A stretch of DNA of 5,812 nucleotides, from positions 1 through 5,812 of the forward strand of contig JAFYAD010000197.1 of the NCBI GenBank assembly GCA_017540915.1. The letters are read 5' to 3'. Below, in pieces: positions 1 to 5,812 of this stretch (position 1 is the stretch's first letter; each line of letters starts with the position of its first letter). A program made the position numbers and the translations under genes. Under the pieces are notes generated by a model, which was not told where the DNA came from, made no database searches, and was given only the letters and a program-made list of their open reading frames with translations. This stretch comes from Lachnospiraceae bacterium. GTDB taxonomy: Bacteria; Bacillota_A; Clostridia; Lachnospirales; Lachnospiraceae.

Positions 1-1
1 A

Positions 2-3000
2 GCGGATATTGGAAATACGGTAAAGTATTATATTAGCAACGGCACAGAGATGAACTATGAAAACACTGTAAGGATCTATAATGCATGTCAACCGGTGTGG
101 GAGATGCTGAGATATGACAGACTGAAATTTAACGGTACTAATCTTGTCGAGGGAACGGATTATGAAGTGATAGATCCGGAAAAAAACACATTTTTGAATG
201 TTCCTGCAGAGGGTTATTCAAGCTACGACATTGTAGGTAAGGGAAATTTTACGGGGGTAAAGACTGTACGTTTAGGAGTAAAACCTATAGATATTACCAA
301 AACTAATAGTTTCTATTCATCTGATAATACTAATGTTTGGTGGCTTGGTGCAACCATTGATCCGGTTGCCGATCAGGCCTATTCTCCGGCAGGGAATACT
401 CCTTTATTGAGCTTGAGTAACAGAACAAGAGGTACACTTACAAGAGGAGTTGACTACACCGTAGAGTATTCCGGCAACACCTGTGTTACAGATAATGCCA
501 TCGCCACAGTTACAGGCATTGGCAATTACATCGGTAGTAAATCGGTGTCTTTCAGGATCGTTGCGGCAGATATTGCCAATGCGCAGCTTTTAAATGTTTC
601 GGATCAGGATTACAATTTCGGTGAGGCAGTAACGCTGCCGGATCTTGCCGTGACATATGATGGTTATACCCTGACAGAGGGTGTGGATTATACTGTGTCC
701 TATGCAGATAATACGGATGAGAACAGTACGGCTACAGTTACTGTGACGGGTATCGGTAATTTCACGGGAACCAATTCGGAACAGTTTGGCATATCGGCAG
801 ACACCAGGATCGTGATTGCCGAAGAAGACGTTTCGATACTTCCGGAATCGCTGGTTTACGACGGCACGGAGAAGACTGTATCCGCGAATGTTGTACATGA
901 TGGACAGAAGCTGGTGCTCAATACGGATTATACCTGTGGCGTGACGTACAGTAACGGAAGTGTAAAGGCAGGAACGGTTGAGGTCCGTATTAACGGAAAA
1001 GGTAATTACAAAGGACAGGTAGTAAAAACACTTGAAATCTCAAAAAGAAATATAGATGACCTTAGTGTGACGGGTATGGTGGATTATACCTATGATGGCT
1101 CTTCGCATACACAGGCAGGGTTGGTGTTTAAATTGGGAGATATCACACTTCCCGACAATGAATTTACAGTGGAATACAGTGATAATGTCAGTGCGGGATC
1201 AGCAGATATCAGTATAACCGGAGAGAACTTCGACGGAACCAAACATGTGTCATTTAACATCAATGCGGCAGACATAAGTGAGGGAATTATTGCGATATCC
1301 GGTAATTCATATGTTTACAACGGATCACAGATCAAACCTGATGTAGCCGTAAGCGTTGACGGTTTTGGAACACTGACGGGGACTCGGGACTACACGGTGA
1401 CCTATACGGGCAACGTAAACGCAGGTACAGCGTATGTTACTGTAAGCGGTAACGGTAACTTTAAGGGAACACTGACAAAAGATTTCAATATCATCAGAAA
1501 AAAGATAGAAGAAAGCTTTGTATCATTGAGTGAAACTACTTTCACATATACCGGCGATGAGCAGATACCGGTAATTACTGTGAAGGATGGAAGCAGGATA
1601 CTTGAAAAAGATGCTGATTATACAGTTACAGTTTCCGGAAATACAGTTAATGCCGGTACAGTAAGTGCAATAATAGAGGGAATAACAAATTACAGTGGTA
1701 CTGTAGTAAGAATCTGGACGATAGAACGAGTTGCCATAAGCAGTAACGTTACCTTTAGAGTTGTAAACGGATTATGGAATGATGGAACTTCGGCAGATAA
1801 GACAGTTACATTGAGCGGTTACGAGGGAGACATTCTGAAACTATCGGAAAATCAGATTCCGGATGTTGGCAGCAGACCGGATGTTACATATAAGGCGGGA
1901 AGCTGGGATGCAGTACCGGATACGGAAACTGCAATAAACGGGGATACGACATATACATATGCTTATGCGAAAAAAGACAGTATCTCTGCAACTGTAACAT
2001 TCAAGGTTGTAAACGGATCATGGGGTGATGGATCCGCAACGGATAAGACAGTCACTTTGACAGGGTATGAAGGAGACACGCTTAAACTGTCGGAAGATCA
2101 AATACCGGCTGTGAGCAGTAAACCGGATAATATCTGTATGGCAGGTTGGGATAATGAACCTCGAGTTGATTCAGTTGTTTCCGGGAATATAGTATATACA
2201 TATTCCTTTGTGGATCATGATTATCACGAGGTAGCTGGCTCTGCTAAGGAGCCTACGAGTACAGAAAACGGAAAGAAGTCAGATAAAAAATGCTCCAAAT
2301 GCGGTGACCTGATCGAAGGAGACATTATAGAAAAATCCGTTAAAACAGATGACAATACCGGCGGTTCGTCAAGTTCAGGTGGTTCAGGTTCATCCGGCAG
2401 CAGTTCGGGTGGCTCAGGTTCATCCGGCAGCAGTTCCGGTGGAACAGCGGGAAGTTCCGGCAGTTCCGGAGGATCCGGCAGCAGTTCCGGTGGTTCCGGA
2501 GGTTCGGGCGGCTCGTCAGGAGGATCAGGAAGTGCCGGTGGTTCTGCAAATACACAGAAAGGTTCGGATGAATCTGCAGAAAAGACGACATCGGTTAGCA
2601 CAGTATCGGGTAATACAGTCTCCGGAAATGCCAAAGGTGAAGACGAAACAGCCGGATCAAAAACCGGAGCTGATGAATCCGGAACAGAAAAAACAGGATC
2701 GTCATCTGAATTCATTGTAGAGACCGGAAAAGAAGGCGCGGAAGATGAGTATACATATGTTGTGGATGGCAAAAATGCCACACTTAATGATGCTGAAATA
2801 ACATCGGGTAAAGCTGTGATCCCGGATACTGTCACTAATGATGAACAGGAAAGAGATGTCACCAGAATAGCGGCTAAAGCGTTTAAGGACAACGAAAACC
2901 TTAAAAAACTTGTTATCGGAAATAAGGTGAAAGTAATCGGTGCTTCGGCTTTCGCTGATTGCGACAATCTGAAAAATGTTAAAATTGGCAGCGGAATCGA

Positions 3001-3211
3001 AAAGATATGTGCCAATACATTTGATGGTTCACAGCAGCTTAAAAAGATCGTTATTGATGTTTCAAGTTTGAAAAAGGTTGGGAAAAAAGCCTTTAGAGGA
3101 ATATCCGAAAAAGCGGTGATCCGGCTTAGGGGAACAAAGAAACAGAAAAACAAGGCGAGAAAGCTTATAGAAAAATCCGGTGTAGCTAAAACCGTGAGAA
3201 TCGTGGGCTGA
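2..3211 (+). CDS. Multidomain repeat-rich surface/secreted protein with BspA-like LRR C-terminus (5'-truncated by window)
   Basis: The frame is open from the first complete codon at base 2 to TGA at 3209-3211 (1069 residues visible), so the true start lies upstream. The internal ATG at 50 has no convincing ribosome binding site and is not the start. Residues below are numbered from base 2. Modules in order: about seven Ig-like repeats (35-582), a duplicated 82-residue module (583-737), a His/CxxC ribbon-like segment (738-779), a Ser/Gly linker (787-849), a polar stretch with VSGNTVSGN, and an LRR_5/BspA-type domain (about 914-1044) with a basic tail. This composition is known from extracellular proteins of Lachnospiraceae. 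Adhesion or envelope interaction is inferred; no catalytic domain is visible. Any signal peptide would be off-window. The C-terminus has no LPxTG motif or hydrophobic helix, so anchoring is not explained here. A terminator follows 27 bases after the stop. Confidence 0.9.
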   Translation, partial: ADIGNTVKYYISNGTEMNYENTVRIYNACQPVWEMLRYDRLKFNGTNLVEGTDYEVIDPEKNTFLNVPAEGYSSYDIVGKGNFTGVKTVRLGVKPIDITKTNSFYSSDNTNVWWLGATIDPVADQAYSPAGNTPLLSLSNRTRGTLTRGVDYTVEYSGNTCVTDNAIATVTGIGNYIGSKSVSFRIVAADIANAQLLNVSDQDYNFGEAVTLPDLAVTYDGYTLTEGVDYTVSYADNTDENSTATVTVTGIGNFTGTNSEQFGISADTRIVIAEEDVSILPESLVYDGTEKTVSANVVHDGQKLVLNTDYTCGVTYSNGSVKAGTVEVRINGKGNYKGQVVKTLEISKRNIDDLSVTGMVDYTYDGSSHTQAGLVFKLGDITLPDNEFTVEYSDNVSAGSADISITGENFDGTKHVSFNINAADISEGIIAISGNSYVYNGSQIKPDVAVSVDGFGTLTGTRDYTVTYTGNVNAGTAYVTVSGNGNFKGTLTKDFNIIRKKIEESFVSLSETTFTYTGDEQIPVITVKDGSRILEKDADYTVTVSGNTVNAGTVSAIIEGITNYSGTVVRIWTIERVAISSNVTFRVVNGLWNDGTSADKTVTLSGYEGDILKLSENQIPDVGSRPDVTYKAGSWDAVPDTETAINGDTTYTYAYAKKDSISATVTFKVVNGSWGDGSATDKTVTLTGYEGDTLKLSEDQIPAVSSKPDNICMAGWDNEPRVDSVVSGNIVYTYSFVDHDYHEVAGSAKEPTSTENGKKSDKKCSKCGDLIEGDIIEKSVKTDDNTGGSSSSGGSGSSGSSSGGSGSSGSSSGGTAGSSGSSGGSGSSSGGSGGSGGSSGGSGSAGGSANTQKGSDESAEKTTSVSTVSGNTVSGNAKGEDETAGSKTGADESGTEKTGSSSEFIVETGKEGAEDEYTYVVDGKNATLNDAEITSGKAVIPDTVTNDEQERDVTRIAAKAFKDNENLKKLVIGNKVKVIGASAFADCDNLKNVKIGSGIEKICANTFDGSQQLKKIVIDVSSLKKVGKKAFRGISEKAVIRLRGTKKQKNKARKLIEKSGVAKTVRIVG
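104..1747 (+). repeat. Array of about seven tandem Ig-like (YDG/MBG-type) protein modules
   Basis: Approximate unit boundaries are 104-300, 338-580, 581-805, 806-1060, 1061-1285, 1286-1516 and 1517-1747, each about 75-85 residues. The recurring signature is an early Y-x-G/N-G strand, then DYTVxYxxN, then a strand pair ending in GxGNFxGT or GxGNYxG, then a hydrophobic strand and an 'ADI' type boundary. Unit 1 is degenerate, with extra residues between its DY and GKGNF motifs. Unit 5 has GENFDGT and unit 7 GITNYSGT in place of the G-G-N turn. The units are diverged at DNA level, so this is an old expansion. Such beta-sandwich arrays usually act as stalks that project a functional domain from the cell; that role is inferred. 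Confidence 0.8.
1748..2212 (+). repeat. Two tandem copies of an approximately 82-residue 'VTFxVVNG' module
   Basis: Copy 1 begins at 1748 and copy 2 at 1994, a period of 246 bases. Both open with VTF(R/K)VVNG and continue through DKTVTL, GYEGD, LKLSE, QIP and PD. By hand alignment the first 45 residues match at 33 positions. The second half matches at only about 9 of 28, and copy 2 lacks one residue in the GSW turn. From memory, this module recurs in surface proteins of Firmicutes and Actinobacteria, often several times in a row. Its function is not known to me. Confidence 0.8.
2213..2338 (+). other. Zinc-ribbon-like His/CxxC segment within the surface protein
   Basis: The segment starts with DHDYHEVAG (His739 and His742, numbered from base 2) and carries KKCSKCG, with Cys764 and Cys767 at bases 2291 and 2300. 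The pattern of an N-terminal HxxH/HxY, a TSTENGK turn and a CxxC knuckle is a common small module in Clostridia surface proteins. Many relatives have another Cys before the turn; here it reads EPTSTENG, so only two Cys remain. Metal binding is therefore uncertain, and the segment may be a degenerate structural spacer. Confidence 0.55.
2360..2548 (+). repeat. Low-complexity Ser/Gly linker
   Basis: Sixty-three consecutive residues comprise 31 Ser, 28 Gly, 3 Ala and 1 Thr. The linker separates the repeat stalk and ribbon-like segment from the C-terminal LRR domain. It is probably a flexible, disordered tether and a possible site of Ser glycosylation; both points are inference. It also creates long but spurious open frames: Val/Pro-rich in another forward frame and Pro/Leu-rich on the reverse strand. 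Confidence 0.9.
2381..2440 (+). repeat. Two 30-base direct tandem repeats inside the Ser/Gly linker
   Basis: Bases 2381-2410 and 2411-2440 are adjacent 30-base units differing at two positions: T2383/C2413 and G2407/C2437. Each encodes the ten residues GSGSSGSSSG. Near identity at DNA level, against diverged surroundings, points to a recent duplication by slippage or unequal recombination. The unit is in frame, so copy-number changes would lengthen or shorten the linker without breaking the protein. Confidence 0.85.
2858..3133 (+). repeat. Four LRR_5 (BspA/TpLRR-like) repeats at the protein C-terminus
   Basis: Four units of about 23 residues follow the pattern V/I-xx-I-x-xx-AF-xx-xx-xLKx-V-x-I. 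They are VTRIAAKAF, VKVIGASAF, IEKICANTF and LKKVGKKAF, with intervening LKKLVIG, LKNVKIG and LKKIVID strands. A cap-like region (about 2741-2857, with VIPDTV) precedes them, and a basic helix with KKQKNKARKLIEKSG follows. This C-terminal module with its 'FRGISEKAVI' end is familiar from Lachnospiraceae extracellular proteins. BspA-type LRRs are linked to adhesion in other species; that role here is inferred. Confidence 0.85.
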
Positions 3212-3237
3212 AAATCAGGCTGAGAACAGGGTGGTAT

Positions 3238-3274
3238 AAAAAAGGCTGTGGACTTATAGTTTACAGCCTTTTTT
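3238..3274 (+). terminator. Rho-independent terminator after the surface-protein gene, potentially bidirectional
   Basis: AAAAAAGGCTGT at 3238-3249 is perfectly complementary to ACAGCCTTTTTT at 3263-3274. The GC core is GGCTGT/ACAGCC, and the stem can extend inward by two G-T pairs and one A-T pair to a seven-base loop. A run of six T follows the GC core on the plus strand, and the six A give a matching T-run on the minus strand. It sits 26 bases past the TGA at 3211 and isolates glgP from the upstream gene. Confidence 0.93.
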
Positions 3275-3304
3275 AGTGATAAAAAACAGTAAAAACAATA
3301 CAAG

Positions 3305-3339
3305 AATTGTTGACTAATTGGGCAAAATGTGAAACAATT
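3305..3339. promoter_or_regulatory. Inverted repeat spanning the glgP promoter, candidate operator
   Basis: AATTGTT (3305-3311) and AACAATT (3333-3339) form a perfect 7-base inverted repeat separated by 21 bases, about 28 bases centre to centre. One arm overlaps the first bases of the -35 and the other covers the -10. A second, overlapping pair is TAATTG (3315-3320) with CAATTA (3335-3340). The placement suits a dimeric or paired repressor, but the arms are AT-rich and chance is possible. It does not match the CcpA cre or Rex consensus. Confidence 0.35.
3310..3338 (+). promoter_or_regulatory. Probable sigma-A promoter of glgP (extended -10)
   Basis: The -35 is TTGACT (3310-3315, five of six to consensus). 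A 17-base spacer leads to AACAAT at 3333-3338, which matches TATAAT at four positions including the key second A and last T. TG at 3330-3331 gives an extended -10 motif. Transcription would start near 3345, leaving a leader of about 93 bases. The site lies just after the upstream terminator, as expected for an independent glgP transcript. Confidence 0.6.
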
Positions 3340-3421
3340 AACTCTGTGTGTGTATGTCACGGAGCTAAGGTGCCATGCAATAGGGCAGGATCGCGAGTTA
3401 TCATTTTATTATGTGCTTTAC

Positions 3422-3427
3422 GGGAGG
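3422..3427 (+). promoter_or_regulatory. glgP: Ribosome binding site fixing the glgP start
   Basis: GGGAGG (followed by A) is a near-perfect Shine-Dalgarno sequence 10 bases before ATG 3438. It lies downstream of the earlier in-frame ATG at 3411, which has no purine-rich site before it, so translation should begin at 3438. Confidence 0.9.
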
Positions 3428-3437
3428 ATTAAACACG

Positions 3438-5699
3438 ATGACAGTCAATGAATTTGTCAAGAAGAAGTTTGGAAGGTTTATGGATCAGTGCACAAATGCG
3501 GAGATCTACGCCGCATTATGTGAATACGTAAAGGAAGCGGCTAAAGCGGCCGAGCCGACAGTGAAAGAGGCAGGCAAAAAGAAGCTGTATTACATATCTG
3601 CTGAATTTCTGATAGGAAAGCTCCTGTCAAACAATCTGATAAATCTTGGTTTATATGATGAAGTGAGGGATGAGCTTGCAAAATGCGGCAAAAACCTTTC
3701 GGATATTGAGGAGCTGGAGAATGAGCCCTCTTTGGGAAACGGAGGATTGGGACGCCTTGCGGCTTGTTTTATTGATTCCATTGCATCCCTTGGATTAAAC
3801 GGAGACGGAGTGGGATTAAATTATCATCTTGGCCTTTTCAAACAGGTCTTTGAAAAGAATCTTCAGAAGGAGACCATCAATCCCTGGATCGATAAGCAGA
3901 GCTGGCTCATAGATACGGAGAAGACCTACACCGTGAATTTCGGCGGACTTTCGGTAAAGAGCCGCATGTATGACATAGATGTGGTGGGATATGAAAACCG
4001 CACAAATAAGCTCCATCTTTTCGATATCGAGACAGTGGATGAATCCATAGTGAAGGACGGCATAGATTTTGATAAGACGGATATCGCGAGAAACCTCACT
4101 CTGTTTTTGTACCCGGATGATTCCGATGATGCGGGACGTATCCTGCGCGTATACCAACAGTATTTTATGGTGTCAAACGCTGCACAGCTGATCCTGGACG
4201 AGGCAAAGGAAAAAGGATCAAATCTTTATGATCTCGACGAATATGCAGTGATCCAGATAAATGATACCCATCCTTCCATGGTGATACCGGAGCTGGTAAG
4301 GCTTTTGCTCATTGAGGGGCTCACAATGGATGAGGCCATTGCGGTAGTGAGCAAGTGTACGGCATACACCAACCACACGATTCTGGCGGAGGCTCTGGAG
4401 AAATGGCCTCTTGATTTCCTGAATCGCGCGGTTCCGCAGCTTGTGCCCATCATTTATGAGTTAAATAACCGCATAAACAAAAAATACAACGATCCGGCGG
4501 TAGCCATCATCAATAAAGATGACTGTGTATGCATGGCACACATGGACATCCACTACGGAATATCCGTGAACGGCGTGGCAAGGCTTCACACCGAGATCCT
4601 CAAGGATTCGGAGCTCAATGCTTTTTACAAGCTCTATCCCGAAAAATTCAACAATAAGACCAACGGTATAACCTTTCGCAGATGGCTTCTGTATTCTAAT
4701 CACGAGCTGTCTGAGTACATCGAATCTCTCATAGGACCTGGTTTCAAAAAGGATGCGGACAAGCTTGAGGAGCTTTTGAAATACAAGGATGATACCGCTG
4801 TACTGAATAAGATCTTGGAGATAAAGGATATCCGCAAAAAATACATAGCGGATTATCTCAAGAGAACACAGAACATCAGCATCAATCCCGACTCCATCTA
4901 CGATGTTCAGGTCAAGAGGCTCCATGAGTACAAGAGACAGCAGCTGAATGTTTTGTACACCATCCACAAATACATGGAGATAAAGGCAGGCAAAAAGCCA
5001 AAGACGCCCATTACCGTGATATTCGGTGCCAAGGCGGCTCCTGCTTACATCATAGCCAAGGATATAATACATACTATATTATGTTTGTCTGAGGTCATCA
5101 GAAAAGACCCGGAGGTTTCACCCTATCTCAATGTGGTGATGGTGGAAAATTACAATGTCACCATGGCTGAGAAGCTGATACCCGCCTGCGACATTTCGGA
5201 GCAGATTTCCCTTGCGTCCAAGGAGGCCAGCGGCACGGGCAACATGAAATTCATGCTGAACGGTGCGGTGACACTCGGCACTATGGACGGTGCAAACGTT
5301 GAGATAGCAGAGCTTGTGGGTGATGACAATATCTTTATCTTCGGTGAGGATTCCGATACTGTCATAAAGCGTTACGCAGACGCATCCTATGTTTCAAAGG
5401 ACTATTATGATGAGGATGAAGATCTTGCTGCAGCCGTTGATTTCATAGTATCTGACGAGATGTTAGAGGTGGGCTGCAAGGAGAATCTTGAGAGACTGTA
5501 CAAGGAGCTTCTGAATAAAGACTGGTTTATAACCTTCCCGGATTACAAGGATTATATAAAGGTTCGTGAAGCTGCATATGAAGCCTACGAGGACAGGATG
5601 AGCTGGGCGAAGAAGATGTTAGTGAATATTGCAAAAGCCGGGTTCTTCTCTTCAGACAGGACTATAGAGCAGTATAATACAGATATCTGGAAACTTTAA
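3438..5699 (+). CDS. glgP: Glycogen/maltodextrin phosphorylase (GT35, PLP-dependent)
   Basis: This cytoplasmic enzyme cleaves terminal alpha-1,4-glucosyl units of glycogen or maltodextrin with phosphate, releasing glucose-1-phosphate. It has 753 residues from ATG 3438. Visible family motifs: SAEFLIGK (from 54), [12 protein letters not shown] (from 99), INDTHP (274-279), YTNHT with His313, NGITFRRW (409-416), [10 protein letters not shown] with Arg494 and Lys499 (equivalent to rabbit muscle Arg569 and Lys574), FGAKAAPAY (529-537) and [10 protein letters not shown] with Lys604, the Schiff-base lysine for PLP (rabbit Lys680). Nothing essential is missing. It is about 60 residues shorter than the E. 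coli enzyme and lacks the N-terminal phosphorylation region of animal enzymes, which is normal for Firmicutes. Glycogen and maltodextrin specificity cannot be told apart here. It is probably transcribed alone from its own promoter; no other glycogen genes are in the window. Confidence 0.97.
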   Translation: MTVNEFVKKKFGRFMDQCTNAEIYAALCEYVKEAAKAAEPTVKEAGKKKLYYISAEFLIGKLLSNNLINLGLYDEVRDELAKCGKNLSDIEELENEPSLGNGGLGRLAACFIDSIASLGLNGDGVGLNYHLGLFKQVFEKNLQKETINPWIDKQSWLIDTEKTYTVNFGGLSVKSRMYDIDVVGYENRTNKLHLFDIETVDESIVKDGIDFDKTDIARNLTLFLYPDDSDDAGRILRVYQQYFMVSNAAQLILDEAKEKGSNLYDLDEYAVIQINDTHPSMVIPELVRLLLIEGLTMDEAIAVVSKCTAYTNHTILAEALEKWPLDFLNRAVPQLVPIIYELNNRINKKYNDPAVAIINKDDCVCMAHMDIHYGISVNGVARLHTEILKDSELNAFYKLYPEKFNNKTNGITFRRWLLYSNHELSEYIESLIGPGFKKDADKLEELLKYKDDTAVLNKILEIKDIRKKYIADYLKRTQNISINPDSIYDVQVKRLHEYKRQQLNVLYTIHKYMEIKAGKKPKTPITVIFGAKAAPAYIIAKDIIHTILCLSEVIRKDPEVSPYLNVVMVENYNVTMAEKLIPACDISEQISLASKEASGTGNMKFMLNGAVTLGTMDGANVEIAELVGDDNIFIFGEDSDTVIKRYADASYVSKDYYDEDEDLAAAVDFIVSDEMLEVGCKENLERLYKELLNKDWFITFPDYKDYIKVREAAYEAYEDRMSWAKKMLVNIAKAGFFSSDRTIEQYNTDIWKL

Positions 5700-5706
5700 G
5701 ACAAAG

Positions 5707-5725
5707 GCTCCCCCTCAGGGGGAGC
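5707..5725. repeat. Perfect GC-rich palindromic hairpin just after glgP, without a T-tract
   Basis: GCTCCCCC (5707-5714), loop TCA, GGGGGAGC (5718-5725), with a possible extra G-T pair at 5706/5726. It starts seven bases past the glgP stop. The following bases (TGTAAGGTCG) contain no T-run, so it is not a canonical rho-independent terminator on the plus strand; on the minus strand the run is only TTTGTCTT. It may protect the transcript 3' end. It may also be part of a dispersed palindromic element: from memory, 'GGCTCCCC...GGGGAGCTGT' resembles a repeat common in gut Clostridia. Confidence 0.7.
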
Positions 5726-5744
5726 TGTAAGGTCGAATCCGTGC

Positions 5745-5812
5745 ATGGGGCGAGAACTTTTGGATCAGTTGAGGCGTGTGCATGAGCTGCTGGCTTCGCA
5801 GATAGCTGCCGG
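5745..5812 (+). CDS. Possible start of a hypothetical protein, cut by the window end
   Basis: From ATG 5745 the frame is open to the window end and encodes 22 residues, MGRELLDQLRRVHELLASQI then AA. The composition is amphipathic-helical with a heptad-like spacing of Leu, Val and Ile, which looks like real protein. The same frame is open back to the glgP stop, with no other start codon in that stretch. The only ribosome-binding candidate is TAAGG at 5728-5732, 12 bases away and weak. Too little is visible to name a family; short helical chaperones begin like this, but so do many proteins. Confidence 0.35.
   Translation, partial: MGRELLDQLRRVHELLASQIAA

Noticed and set aside
2349..2720. Overlapping forward frame rich in Val, Pro and Ala
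   Set aside because: This is the out-of-frame reading of the Ser/Gly repeat; it has no ribosome binding site and lies wholly inside a well-supported coding region.
3328..3343. CcpA cre site overlapping the glgP promoter
   Set aside because: TGTGAAACAATTAACT lacks the central CG and the correct spacing of the cre consensus.
2224..3360. Long reverse-strand open frame of 378 codons opposite the surface-protein C-terminus
   Set aside because: It is a shadow: Ser/Gly codons on the plus strand read as Pro/Leu/Glu-rich low complexity on the minus strand. It would run through the terminator at 3238-3274, and its product resembles no family I know.
3407..3412. TATTAT as an alternative glgP -10 box
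   Set aside because: It matches the -10 well, but no acceptable -35 lies 16-18 bases upstream and there is no extended TG; the TTGACT/AACAAT pair is better spaced.
3411..3413. Earlier in-frame ATG as the glgP start
   Set aside because: No Shine-Dalgarno sequence precedes it, while a strong GGGAGG lies between it and ATG 3438; the nine extra residues do not resemble a phosphorylase N-terminus.
4461..5072. Reverse-strand open frame of 203 codons within glgP
   Set aside because: The forward frame encodes conserved phosphorylase motifs throughout this stretch; the reverse frame is codon-bias shadow without a ribosome binding site or recognisable domain.
5727..5745. tRNA-like T-arm (GGTCGAATCC) downstream of glgP
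   Set aside because: One T is missing from the usual GGTTCGAATCC, and the preceding hairpin has a three-base loop rather than a seven-base anticodon loop; no cloverleaf can be drawn.
1..5812. CRISPR array, insertion sequence, phage or toxin-antitoxin system
   Set aside because: No regularly spaced identical repeats, transposase motifs, terminal inverted repeats, integrase or paired small genes are visible on either strand.

Overview
The window looks like ordinary chromosome from a low-to-mid-GC member of Clostridia, most likely Lachnospiraceae (Butyrivibrio/Roseburia-like). This placement rests on family resemblance recalled from memory, not on a search. The surface-protein module set (Ig-like repeats with DYTVxYxxN and GxGNFxGT motifs, 'VTFKVVNG' repeats, a CxxC ribbon, a VSGNTVSGN linker and a BspA-like LRR C-terminus) is typical of that family. 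So are the Firmicutes-type glycogen phosphorylase, the GGGAGG ribosome binding site and the A/T-flanked terminator.

Layout, left to right. Positions 2-3211 (+) hold the 3' part of a large multidomain, presumably secreted or surface protein whose start lies before the window. It contains about seven tandem Ig-like modules, two copies of an 82-residue module, a short zinc-ribbon-like segment, a 63-residue Ser/Gly linker and a C-terminal leucine-rich-repeat domain. A strong, symmetric rho-independent terminator (3238-3274) closes it. A 163-base gap follows, carrying a good promoter candidate (3310-3338) bracketed by a perfect 7-base inverted repeat, then a leader of about 93 bases and a clear ribosome binding site. 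Positions 3438-5699 (+) encode a complete 753-residue glycogen/maltodextrin phosphorylase with its PLP-lysine motif intact. Just after its stop is a perfect GC-rich hairpin without a T-tract (5707-5725). The last ~68 bases are open in one forward frame and may be the start of another gene.

The two main genes do not look functionally linked: the terminator separates them and glgP has its own promoter. The phosphorylase would release glucose-1-phosphate from stored alpha-glucan in the cytoplasm. The surface protein probably acts in adhesion or cell-envelope interaction, but no ligand can be read from the sequence. I found no evidence of a previously undescribed system. The most checkable oddities are the inverted repeat around the glgP promoter, the hairpin after glgP, the uneven divergence between the two 82-residue modules, and the near-perfect 30-base repeat in the linker.
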